Positions 34,208 to 41,572 of a DNA stretch of 64,000 nt are shown here, in pieces (positions within the stretch are counted from its first letter, which is position 1; each line of letters starts with the position of its first letter). The position numbers and the translations under genes were made by a program. Origin of the DNA: Saccharibacillus alkalitolerans. GTDB lineage: Bacteria > Bacillota > Bacilli > Paenibacillales > Paenibacillaceae. Under the pieces are notes generated by a model. That model saw only the letters and a list, made by a program, of their open reading frames with translations, was not told the DNA's origin and searched no databases. The stretch lies in contig NZ_JAAFGS010000002.1 in NCBI RefSeq assembly GCF_011090185.1, positions 620,001 through 684,000 of the forward strand, in the 5' to 3' direction.

Positions 34208-35197
34208 TCAGAACAGCAGTTTGAAGATCAATCCGGCCATGACGGCCACGATCGGGATGGTAATGAACCAGGCGACCACGATCCGTCCGGCCATGCCCCA
34301 TTTCACTTCCCGGAAGCGCTTGGCCGCGCCTACGCCGAGAATCGAAGAAGTGGCGGCATGCGTCGTGCTGATCGGCAGGTGGAACATCGTTGCGGTAAAG
34401 ATAACGGAAGCGGAAGACACGTCGGCCGCAAAGCCGTTGATCGGCTCGATTTTGAAAATTTTCGTACCGAGCGTCTTGATGATCTTCCAGCCGCCGACCG
34501 ACGTGCCGAGCGCGATAGCGGTCGCCGCGGCCAACTTGACCCACAGCGGCGGCTCCAGCGTGTCCCATCTGTCGGCGGAGATCAGGGCGAACGTCATGAT
34601 CCCCATCGCTTTTTGCGCATCGTTCGTGCCGTGCGCGAACGACTGCAGCGCGGCCGTGAGCACCTGCATGGAGCGGAAGCCTTTGTTGACCGTATGCGGG
34701 CTGCGCCGTCCTACGGTATATTTGAGAATCATCATGATGACGTAACCGACGGCGAACGCGATCAGCGGCGAGAAAATGAGCGCCTCGACGATCTCGAGGA
34801 ACCCTTTCCAGTTGACGCTATCCGAACCCGCGCCGACGAATACCGCGCCGGCGAGCGCTCCGATCATGGCGTGCGACGACGAGGACGGGATGCCGAACCA
34901 CCAGGTCGCGAGGTTCCAGATGATCGCCGCGATCAGCGTCGCGATGACGATCTCGATCCCGTTGTCCAGCTTGGTCGGGTCGGCGATGCTGCCCCCGATC
35001 GTTTTCGCGACGCCGGTGAACGTAATGGCGCCCAGGAAGTTCATCCCGGCCGCCAGCAGAATGGCGGTACGCGGCTTCAGAGCGCGGGTCGATACCGACA
35101 TCGCGATCGCGTTGGCCGTATCGTGAAACCCGTTGATGAAGTCGAAGGCGAGCGCCAGAATAACGACGATCGCGAGAACCAAAATAGTTGTTTCCAT
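34208..35197 (-). CDS. pit: Low-affinity inorganic phosphate transporter, PiT family
   Basis: A 329-residue polytopic membrane protein with the duplicated PiT signatures FDFINGFHDTANAIA near the N-terminus and SFAHGTNDAQKAMG in the second half, and PISTTHAATSSILGVG near the end. It imports phosphate as a metal-phosphate or with a cation. Downstream of the DUF47 gene on the same strand, it forms the common DUF47-pit pair. The 174-bp gap between the two genes shows no gene. Confidence 0.93.
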   Translation of the reverse strand: METTILVLAIVVILALAFDFINGFHDTANAIAMSVSTRALKPRTAILLAAGMNFLGAITFTGVAKTIGGSIADPTKLDNGIEIVIATLIAAIIWNLATWWFGIPSSSSHAMIGALAGAVFVGAGSDSVNWKGFLEIVEALIFSPLIAFAVGYVIMMILKYTVGRRSPHTVNKGFRSMQVLTAALQSFAHGTNDAQKAMGIMTFALISADRWDTLEPPLWVKLAAATAIALGTSVGGWKIIKTLGTKIFKIEPINGFAADVSSASVIFTATMFHLPISTTHAATSSILGVGAAKRFREVKWGMAGRIVVAWFITIPIVAVMAGLIFKLLF

Positions 35198-35371
35198 AGT
35201 ATGTTGACCGCATCAAGAAAGACGGCTCCGCCGCGTTTACGGTCCCGCAAACGCCGTGCCGCTGTCTTTTTACGAAACAAACGCCGAAGATGAGACGAAG
35301 CCCAAGCTCGGAAGCGCATCTCGGAAAAAAGCGGTCCAGACCTCCTTTAGCCCTAAAATGGCAGGCTCCGC

Positions 35372-35986
35372 TTAGGAGTTGCTCATAATGATAGTTTCCA
35401 GAATATCGGCAACGTCTTCGCAGTTGTCGGTCGTCGTTTCCAGGCGCTCGTAGATTTCCTTGCGCTTGATCAGCTCGATCGGATCCGTCACGTTCGCGAA
35501 CAGCTCCTTGATGCAGATGCGCAGCAGCTCGTCGCCCTGATTCTCCAGGTCGTTCAGGCGGATCGTATATTCGCGGATCGCCAGCAGCTTCTTCTGCGAC
35601 AGCAGGTGGATCGCTTTTTGAATTTCGTACGCCGATTCGCGCAGAATTTCTCCGAACTGAACCATATATTTATCCGGCTGGCCCAGGTTGTACATATAAA
35701 AACGCGAAGCGGTCGCTTCGAGCCCGTCCAGTACGTCGTCGAGCGTGGTGGCCAGCTTCAGGATATCGTCTCGCTCAAGCGGGGTAATGAAGGTTTTGTT
35801 GAGCTCGGTGATGATCGTATGCGTAAATTCGTCACATTTGGATTCATAATCTTTCATATCTTTGACGAACAGGTCGACGTCTTTCAGATCCGCGACATGC
35901 TTGGAGAAATAGTCGGCGGCCTGTACGATCGTATCGGCCATGTTTTCCAAAGTCTGAAAGAAAATATCTTTCTTTTTTGCACGCAT
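35372..35986 (-). CDS. DUF47/PhoU-like phosphate transport accessory protein
   Basis: A 204-residue helical protein of the DUF47 family (MRAKKKDIFFQTLENMADTI, LDDVLDGLEATASRFYMY, RLETTTDNCEDVADILETI). It has acidic metal-binding patches typical of PhoU-like folds. The start is ATG 35986, behind AAAAGGGG; an upstream in-frame TTG overlaps that site. DUF47 proteins are found beside Pit transporters and are thought to modulate them. It is the first gene of the pair. Confidence 0.92.
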   Translation of the reverse strand: MRAKKKDIFFQTLENMADTIVQAADYFSKHVADLKDVDLFVKDMKDYESKCDEFTHTIITELNKTFITPLERDDILKLATTLDDVLDGLEATASRFYMYNLGQPDKYMVQFGEILRESAYEIQKAIHLLSQKKLLAIREYTIRLNDLENQGDELLRICIKELFANVTDPIELIKRKEIYERLETTTDNCEDVADILETIIMSNS

Positions 35987-36342
35987 TTTAAAACCCCTTT
36001 TCAAATTTTCAAAATCCTGGACAGGACTTTGAAGCCGCTTCTGCGACCTCCATCATTTTATCATAACAATGTAAAGGTTCAAACGAAATTTTCTTACGAT
36101 TTTCACGTAATTTTTACATGAAAACTCAATTAATTTAACAAAAAAGCCGATTCCTGCGGATTAATATTTTTTCGGGTTCCGGAACCCTTGTAGATCTGTT
36201 TACAATTTACACTGCGTTTATTAAACGAGCCTGAAAGGAAAAGGGCAAACGGGCTGCGAAGAGCAGCGACTTTGATGCACAATGCGGGGCGAATCGGGAG
36301 GGTACTGGGCGGGTTGGGGATTGCGAGTTCGCGGCTCGGGAG

Positions 36343-36414
36343 CGGGAGCTCGGGAGCTCGGGAGCTCGGGAGCTCGGGAGCTCGGGAGCTTGGGAGCTCG
36401 GGAATTCGGGAGCT
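36343..36414. repeat. Nine tandem 8-bp units (CGGGAGCT)
   Basis: Nine consecutive copies of CGGGAGCT, with single variants TGGGAGCT (seventh) and CGGGAATT (eighth). The array closes with a palindromic CGGGAGCTCCCG. The number is likely variable through slippage. It lies in the 754-bp gene-free stretch 35987-36740. Confidence 0.9.
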
Positions 36415-36468
36415 CCCGAGCTCCGCTAGGGAGCGGCGGTGCCTCGGCAGGCCGGAAACAAAGAAAAA

Positions 36469-36660
36469 CCGAAAGTAAGTGCGCAGGGGCACTTATTTTC
36501 GGCTTATGAGTGCTTTTTGACAAAATAACTGCGTAGGAGCACTTATTTACGTTTTTCCGCCTCTGATTTCGTTCTTTTTCGCAAAATAGCTGCTCTCCTG
36601 CACTTATTTTGAATTTAGACGAGGATTTGCGCGAAATAGGTGCTCTCGCGCCTCTATTTC
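36469..36660. repeat. Four imperfect palindromes of the AAATAAGTGC...GCACTTATTT type
   Basis: Related inverted repeats occur at 36469-36502, 36523-36548, 36583-36610 and 36633-36660, 50-60 bp apart. Each has an A-rich left arm, a short G/C loop and a GCACTTATTT right arm. Divergence increases from the first to the fourth. None encodes protein. They resemble dispersed intergenic repeats. Confidence 0.75.
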
Positions 36661-36740
36661 TGAAGAGCCGGATCGTCCGCCCCGGCAGCGCGGCAGATTG
36701 TCCAATGCTGCCAGCAGCCCCGGCAGCGCTCCGCGAGACG

Positions 36741-37556
36741 TCAGATCGTCCAGTGCTGCCAATCGACCTCGTTCTTATGCCGGTCCTGCAGCCAGCGTTT
36801 GGTAATATCGAGCAGCTGCCGGCGGTGCGGGCCGCACGAATACGTATGGTTCGCCTGGAAGATGATCTCCTTGTCGCAGCGGGCGTCTTCCCGCGTCCAG
36901 AACAGCTTCTGGTACAGGAAGGCATAGTCGACGGGGATGACATCGTCCGACGTCCCGTGCACGACCAGCACGTCGCCGTAGAACTTGCCCGCTTCCTGAA
37001 AAGGCTGGAACGCGCCGAGCGATTCGAAAAATACCGGCGTAAACGAATAACCGAGGTAATCGGCGCTGCCCGTGCGGACCGACTCGTCATACGTGCCGCG
37101 TCCCGTAATCTTGACGATATCGTTGAACGGGTAGCCGACGGCCGACCACAACGCCAGGCTCTTGACCCGGCGGTCGCGGACCGCCGTCAGCAGCGCCACC
37201 GCGCCGCCGAGACTGTGCCCGATCAGCGTTACGCGGCTCGGATCGATATCCGCGCAGGTCATCGCGTAATCGAGCACGGTCCGCGTCTGGCGGATCATCG
37301 ATTCGATCCCCTCTTCGCCGTAAACGCCGCCGCTCTCCCCGCAGCCGGCATAGTCGAAGCGGACGACCAGCTGCCCTTCGGCGGCGAGTTCGCGCGCCGT
37401 CGTCACAAAGAGCCGATCCACGCCGATCCGGCTTCCGACGAATCCGTGGCAGATGACCGTCAGCGGCAGACGGCCTTCACAGCCTCCCGAAGTCGGGTAA
37501 TGAATCGTGGCGGTCAAATCGTGTTGTTCGTGGCGGATCAGAATCTGGCGTTCCAT
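36741..37556 (-). CDS. Alpha/beta hydrolase (esterase-like)
   Basis: A 271-residue cytosolic hydrolase. The oxyanion motif is CHGFVGSRIG, the nucleophile elbow GHSLGG, the Asp lies in HGTSDDVIP and the His in ANHTYS. RFDYAGCGESGG is typical of the cinnamoyl/feruloyl-esterase-like branch. The substrate cannot be stated. It is monocistronic, and the repeat-rich region lies downstream of it. Confidence 0.87.
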   Translation of the reverse strand: MERQILIRHEQHDLTATIHYPTSGGCEGRLPLTVICHGFVGSRIGVDRLFVTTARELAAEGQLVVRFDYAGCGESGGVYGEEGIESMIRQTRTVLDYAMTCADIDPSRVTLIGHSLGGAVALLTAVRDRRVKSLALWSAVGYPFNDIVKITGRGTYDESVRTGSADYLGYSFTPVFFESLGAFQPFQEAGKFYGDVLVVHGTSDDVIPVDYAFLYQKLFWTREDARCDKEIIFQANHTYSCGPHRRQLLDITKRWLQDRHKNEVDWQHWTI

Positions 37557-37758
37557 GGCAGCAGCCTCCCCGTTTTTTAATCCCTAGTGTTTTGGTATGA
37601 ATTATATCTATCTTACCGCCCCGAGCGACTTCCTGTCAATTTGAACTTCGTCCGTGCTTCCTTCTTCGTCTCCGCCAAGCTGACCTCTTCCGGCGTAGAC
37701 CCGAACCTCCGATTGCGATATGCTTAAAAGAGTCCAACAGCACGGGAGGGAATGTCCA

Positions 37759-38406
37759 TTGAGCCGCTATCGTTACGGCGTGCTGAAAGCCAAGGCGGTT
37801 CGGTCGATTCACGGATTCGGCAGTCAGCCGCACTTTCATATTTGCTTGGAAGACGACCGGGGAACCCGCTACCGGGCGTCGATCAACATCAAGTCCAAAG
37901 CTTCGCCGTCGGAGCTGCTTTACTGCATCCGTCCCTGTTTCCCCGGCGATGCCGAGCAGCTGAAAGCGCTGCCCCGCGGGCTTACTCCCATCGAGAAGGA
38001 GCTGCCGGTTCGGGGATTGGATTTCGTCCGTCGTCCGCTGTTCCGCCGCGAAGAAATGGTCCCGCTGCCGGCCAGTCTGCCGGGACCGGACAACGACCTG
38101 AACGAGAAGATCGTCGCCTTGATCGATTCGGCCATCGCGGCCCGCGCGGATCTGTACGTCTTCGGCGACAGTTGGGGCCCCGAACCGGAGACGCCGGACT
38201 ATTATTTCGGCTTTCGCCCCGGACGGGGGCTGCATAACATCCATATGAATCAGGGCAACGCGCGGCCGTGGCATGACGATAACGGCGCCTTTCGGGACGG
38301 AGCGATTCTGGTCCGCTTCGCGGAAGGGGACCGGTGGATCGGTCTCTTTCTCGCCTTTCAGTCGCAGTCGTGGGAAACAGACGAACGCGGCCATGCGGCG
38401 GACTGA
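37759..38406 (+). CDS. DUF2278 family protein (YukJ-like)
   Basis: A 215-residue soluble protein. The start is TTG 37759, eight bases behind GGGAGGG; an upstream ATG at 37720 lacks a ribosome binding site. Blocks YRYGVLKAKAV, PHFHICLEDD, RYRASINIKS, LYVFGDSWGPE and GLHNIHMNQGN and the tail LFLAFQSQSW match DUF2278. The family has no proven activity. A DUF1129 membrane protein follows 54 bp later on the same strand. Confidence 0.8.
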   Translation: MSRYRYGVLKAKAVRSIHGFGSQPHFHICLEDDRGTRYRASINIKSKASPSELLYCIRPCFPGDAEQLKALPRGLTPIEKELPVRGLDFVRRPLFRREEMVPLPASLPGPDNDLNEKIVALIDSAIAARADLYVFGDSWGPEPETPDYYFGFRPGRGLHNIHMNQGNARPWHDDNGAFRDGAILVRFAEGDRWIGLFLAFQSQSWETDERGHAAD

Positions 38407-38460
38407 TCCGTTCCCGTTCCCATCAAGGCCATCCAGGAGATATCGAGGAGGATTACAAGC

Positions 38461-39102
38461 TTGAGCGTCAGAAAAACAATTCGCGAGATCAACGGTATCC
38501 GCGACCAATTAAGCAAAAAGAACGCCGAATATTTCGATGAAGTCATCGTGCACGTCAGGTCGAGCCGGGTTACGGAAGAAAGCGGCGAGGACTGGCTGCT
38601 GGCGCGCGGCCGCGAGCTGCTTGCCGCCCAGCAAAAAGGCGGCACGGCAGCCAAACTGTTCGGGCAAGATCCGGTCGCTTTCGCCGACGGAGCGCTCGCC
38701 GGACTGCCGCAGCGCAGAGCCGAAAACCGTTCGCGCCTGTGGCTGCTCGCCCCTTGGGCGGCGCTGAGCTGGACGTTCCTTCTGCTCGGCTTGACCGCGT
38801 TATTCGCGCCGGAAACCGAGAACGTCAATATCGGCCTGCTGCTGATCGTCGTCGTCGGAGCGCTTGTTCTTGTCGAGGTGCTGATGCGCCTCGTTCGCCG
38901 AGATCCCGGCGAGGGCGTCCCGGCGCCGCCGAAATTCAACGCGCGTAACGTCGGCACGATGCTGGCGGTGCTCGTTGCCGTCGGGATCGCGGGATTGCTG
39001 CTGATCCGGATCATGCCCGTCGTCACGATTCCGTACTGGCTGAGCCTCGCGCTCGCGGCGGCCGGCTTCGTGGGCCAGTTCGCGCTGCTGCGGAGAAGAT
39101 AG
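38461..39102 (+). CDS. DUF1129 family membrane protein
   Basis: A 213-residue protein. The N-terminal ~95 residues are soluble and helical, with the family pattern ELLAAQQKGGTAAKLFG. Four hydrophobic segments follow, at about 96-116, 122-142, 160-182 and 188-208. The start is TTG 38461 behind GAGGAGGATTACAAGC. The function of DUF1129 is unknown. It lies in a probable two-gene unit with DUF2278, before a strong terminator. Confidence 0.8.
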   Translation: MSVRKTIREINGIRDQLSKKNAEYFDEVIVHVRSSRVTEESGEDWLLARGRELLAAQQKGGTAAKLFGQDPVAFADGALAGLPQRRAENRSRLWLLAPWAALSWTFLLLGLTALFAPETENVNIGLLLIVVVGALVLVEVLMRLVRRDPGEGVPAPPKFNARNVGTMLAVLVAVGIAGLLLIRIMPVVTIPYWLSLALAAAGFVGQFALLRRR

Positions 39103-39136
39103 AATTCGGACCGCGAAGTCTCCCCGGTTCAAAAAG

Positions 39137-39170
39137 AAAGGACGCCGCAGGCCTGCGGCGTCCTTTTTTT
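39137..39170. terminator. Bidirectional intrinsic terminator
   Basis: AAAGGACGCCGCAGG and CCTGCGGCGTCCTTT pair almost without a loop, followed by a T-run, between convergent genes. Confidence 0.85.
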
Positions 39171-39200
39171 ACATCCGATTCGGAACGGCTCGCCTTCGCT

Positions 39201-40484
39201 TTAAGCAAAGAAGCCGCCCTCCCTTATACTCAAAATGTAAAATATGATCGCAAAAAGCAGGATGACGCCCAGATTGGAATAAGGCTGCGGCAGCAGCGCG
39301 GCAAGGAACAACGGCGCGCAAAATGCGTAGGACCGGTATTTGCGGGAATTGTTCCACAACTTTTGTTCGGTCGTCCACTGCATAAGAGGCTGCCGTTCGT
39401 CAACGCGAAGACGGATGGCCGCGCCGGCGGCGACAAGTTCCAATCCTTGCAGGACCGCCCACAAGGAAGGCCTTTCTTTCAGCACCCCGGACAAAACCGC
39501 GACGATCGTCGCAAAAGCCGCGATCAACAGGCCGGAGTAGAATCCGTATTTCTGCCAAAAAAGAGACTTGGGCCGAATCGGCAGAGCCAACAAAAGAATG
39601 CGATTGTTTTTCTCGATGGAATAAAGCAGCGCGATCGGCGAAACGGATAACAGGAGCGCGGCCAGCGCGGTCAGAGCCCCCGATAACCCCGCAATTCTCG
39701 AGTGAACGAAGTTATAACAGAAAAAAGCCGAAAAGGCGGCCATGACTCCATAATTCAAAAGCATCGGCTTGGATGAAACGAATCTCTTCCACTCTCGCCG
39801 ATAAAAAGAAAAACTTCCTTTTCGAGCTCGATCGGCCGCATGTTTTTTTGGGGGGACAGGTCTGAGTAAAAGCGGATATTCCTTCCAAAGCATCCAAGCG
39901 GCATGAAGCAGAAGAGGAAAGGCGTAAGCCGCTCTCCAATGAAATGCCGCCACGCAAACGACGACCAGCGCAGCCCCGTGTAACGCGATTCTCGCCAGGC
40001 GAGCATAAAGCACAAGATTTCCGAACAAAATGCCCAGCATGACCGCATAAAAAGTCAAAGTCGCGAACTTGGCCAGCCAGTATAGACTTTCGTAAAAAGG
40101 CAGTTCGCTCCGAACAACCAGAAAAACCGGAAGAATCAAAAAGAAAACCGTTCTTCGCAGACAGGTATCCATAAGGACGAACAACACTTCCGCCGTCCAA
40201 AATACTCGGGAAGAAATCGGCAGGGTGCATACCAATTCCATAAAAGAGTCTCTCCACTGCGATAACACGAATAAGGCCGTCAAGTATACGTTCATGAAAA
40301 TAAGCGACCCGATGATATAAGGACGATCCAAAATCGCGGCTCCGATTCCCGCCTGCCGCAGCAGGGATACTTCCAATACGACGAGGACCAGAAGACCGAA
40401 CGCGATCCGAATCCCGTCTTTTTTACCGTACTTGCCGTAGAACTGCCGGGTCAGAAAACGAAACATCGACGAAACGTCATTCAT
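39201..40484 (-). CDS. ABC-2 type exporter permease
   Basis: A 427-residue membrane protein with about ten hydrophobic segments and a basic central loop (PPKKHAADRARKGSFSFYRREWKRF). ATG 40484 is chosen: it overlaps the ATPase stop by 8 bp and has GAGGTGG six bases upstream. The large size and helix number resemble permeases of peptide, antibiotic or lantibiotic exporters, but the cargo is unknown. Codon use is visibly more AT-rich than in the sugar loci on either side. Confidence 0.85.
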   Translation of the reverse strand: MNDVSSMFRFLTRQFYGKYGKKDGIRIAFGLLVLVVLEVSLLRQAGIGAAILDRPYIIGSLIFMNVYLTALFVLSQWRDSFMELVCTLPISSRVFWTAEVLFVLMDTCLRRTVFFLILPVFLVVRSELPFYESLYWLAKFATLTFYAVMLGILFGNLVLYARLARIALHGAALVVVCVAAFHWRAAYAFPLLLHAAWMLWKEYPLLLRPVPPKKHAADRARKGSFSFYRREWKRFVSSKPMLLNYGVMAAFSAFFCYNFVHSRIAGLSGALTALAALLLSVSPIALLYSIEKNNRILLLALPIRPKSLFWQKYGFYSGLLIAAFATIVAVLSGVLKERPSLWAVLQGLELVAAGAAIRLRVDERQPLMQWTTEQKLWNNSRKYRSYAFCAPLFLAALLPQPYSNLGVILLFAIIFYILSIREGGFFA

Positions 40485-41196
40485 GGCGAACCACCTCGAA
40501 GAAAATCCGGTGAAGATCGGTATTCGAATCGACCGGCACATGCAGCGCAATTTTTTTACGATCCAAAATAAAGACCGACTGGCAAAATCTTTGAACGATC
40601 TCCAGCAAGTGAGAAGAAAACAAGACGCTCCCGCCCCGCTGGCAGTATTCCCTTATTTTATCGTAAAAAACCTCGATGGATTCCACGTCCAAGCCGACAA
40701 GCGGTTCATCCAGAATAAACAGCGGCGTATTCAATAGCAGGCCGGTCATGAGAACCGTTTTTTGTTTATTTCCGAGAGACAGTTCGCCAATCGTCCGATC
40801 CAAGTACGCTTCGCAATGAAACTGCCGGGCCAATTCGACGAGCTCCCCTTCTTCGAAAGAACGGCGATACAGCTTATGAACGAACTCCGCGTACTGCCTC
40901 ATCGTCAGCTCGCCAAACAAAACCGGCGAATCCGCAGCCAAGTAACGCTCGCATTTGACCCTGAACCAGTCCCCTTCATCGGATTCGGGATTGATGGCGA
41001 CTTCGGACATTCGAAAACCGCCCGAAAAACGCCGATTCAACCCGCAAATCGTGTGCAAGAGCGTCGTCTTGCCCGCACCGTTTATCCCGAGAAGCCCGTA
41101 AACCCTGCCGCCTTCCAGCGTTAAATCGATACGATCCAATACGATTTCTCCCGGCTTGTATCACGCGGATAACCCTTCGATTTGCAGCGGCCGCAT
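40477..41196 (-). pseudogene. ABC transporter ATPase with in-frame TGA at codon 12
   Basis: The native start is most likely ATG 41196, which overlaps the stop of the upstream 52-residue gene as TAATG. Translation reads MRPLQIEGLSA, then TGA (41163-41161), then YKPGEIVLDRIDLTLEGG and a normal ABC ATPase in the same frame. Walker A is GINGAGKTT, the signature-like motif is LSLGNKQK, Walker B is LFILDEPLVGLD and the H-loop is SSHLLEI. A CGA-to-TGA change would explain the stop. Reinitiation at TTG 41139, behind GGGAG, would give 220 residues lacking only the first strand. So the gene may be weakly functional or dead. Confidence 0.75.
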
Positions 41197-41354
41197 TACT
41201 TACGGCCCGCCTTCAAGAAACGCAGCCCGAACAAAGCGGCAACCGCGAACGCGATAACCGTAAAAAGCAGATCTCCTTTTACCGCGTATACAATACCCGA
41301 AACCAAAAAAATGACAGTGACCAGTACGGAAATCCAGGCGTGACGTTTTTCCAT
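41196..41354 (-). CDS. 52-residue two-helix membrane peptide in the ABC exporter operon
   Basis: The start ATG 41354 has a perfect AAGGAGGA site. The product begins MEKRHAWISVLVTVIFLVSG and has two hydrophobic segments (about 7-24 and 28-44) and a basic end (FLKAGRK). Its TAA overlaps the ATPase ATG, so it is translationally coupled to the exporter. It could be an accessory subunit or an immunity-type peptide. No family is recognised. Confidence 0.7.
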   Translation of the reverse strand: MEKRHAWISVLVTVIFLVSGIVYAVKGDLLFTVIAFAVAALFGLRFLKAGRK

Positions 41355-41439
41355 GAAAATTCCTCCTTAATATAAGCTGCGAGTTCCGGAATTGGCTTAA
41401 GCTTCTCTCGATATTCTTATTTTATGTAATTTATTGGTG

Positions 41440-41449
41440 TGTATATACA
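41440..41449. promoter_or_regulatory. TGTATATACA palindrome upstream of the exporter operon
   Basis: A perfect 10-bp palindrome lies about 90 bp before the 52-residue gene, in a short AT-rich region. It is similar in form to operators of small GntR-type repressors, but no such gene is adjacent. Confidence 0.25.
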
Positions 41450-41501
41450 TTAAGTCTTCAGCTTCATTTTTTCAATATCTATTCTCCATCCGTAACTTTT
41501 T

Positions 41502-41540
41502 TGTAAAAAAGCGAAAAGGCCGCCATTTAAATGACGGCCT
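41502..41540 (-). terminator. Intrinsic terminator of the GH94 operon
   Basis: AGGCCGTCATTT and AAATGGCGGCCT form a 12-bp stem with one mismatch, followed on the minus strand by TTTTCGCTTTTTT. It lies 33 bp after the GH94 stop. Confidence 0.75.
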
Positions 41541-41572
41541 GCCCGGTTCATCCCTGTTCGGTTCAATGCGAA

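Noticed and set aside
36060..36130. Pho box upstream of the DUF47-pit operon
   Set aside because: TTTACA-like hexamers occur in this AT-rich stretch, but I could not find the regular 11-bp spacing of PhoP sites.
36343..36414. Possible CRISPR array
   Set aside because: The units are 8 bp and contiguous, with no spacers and no cas genes nearby.
36282..36509. Short protein with an RELGSSGA-type repeat
   Set aside because: It is just the translation of the 8-bp tandem array. No ribosome binding site, and open in several frames.
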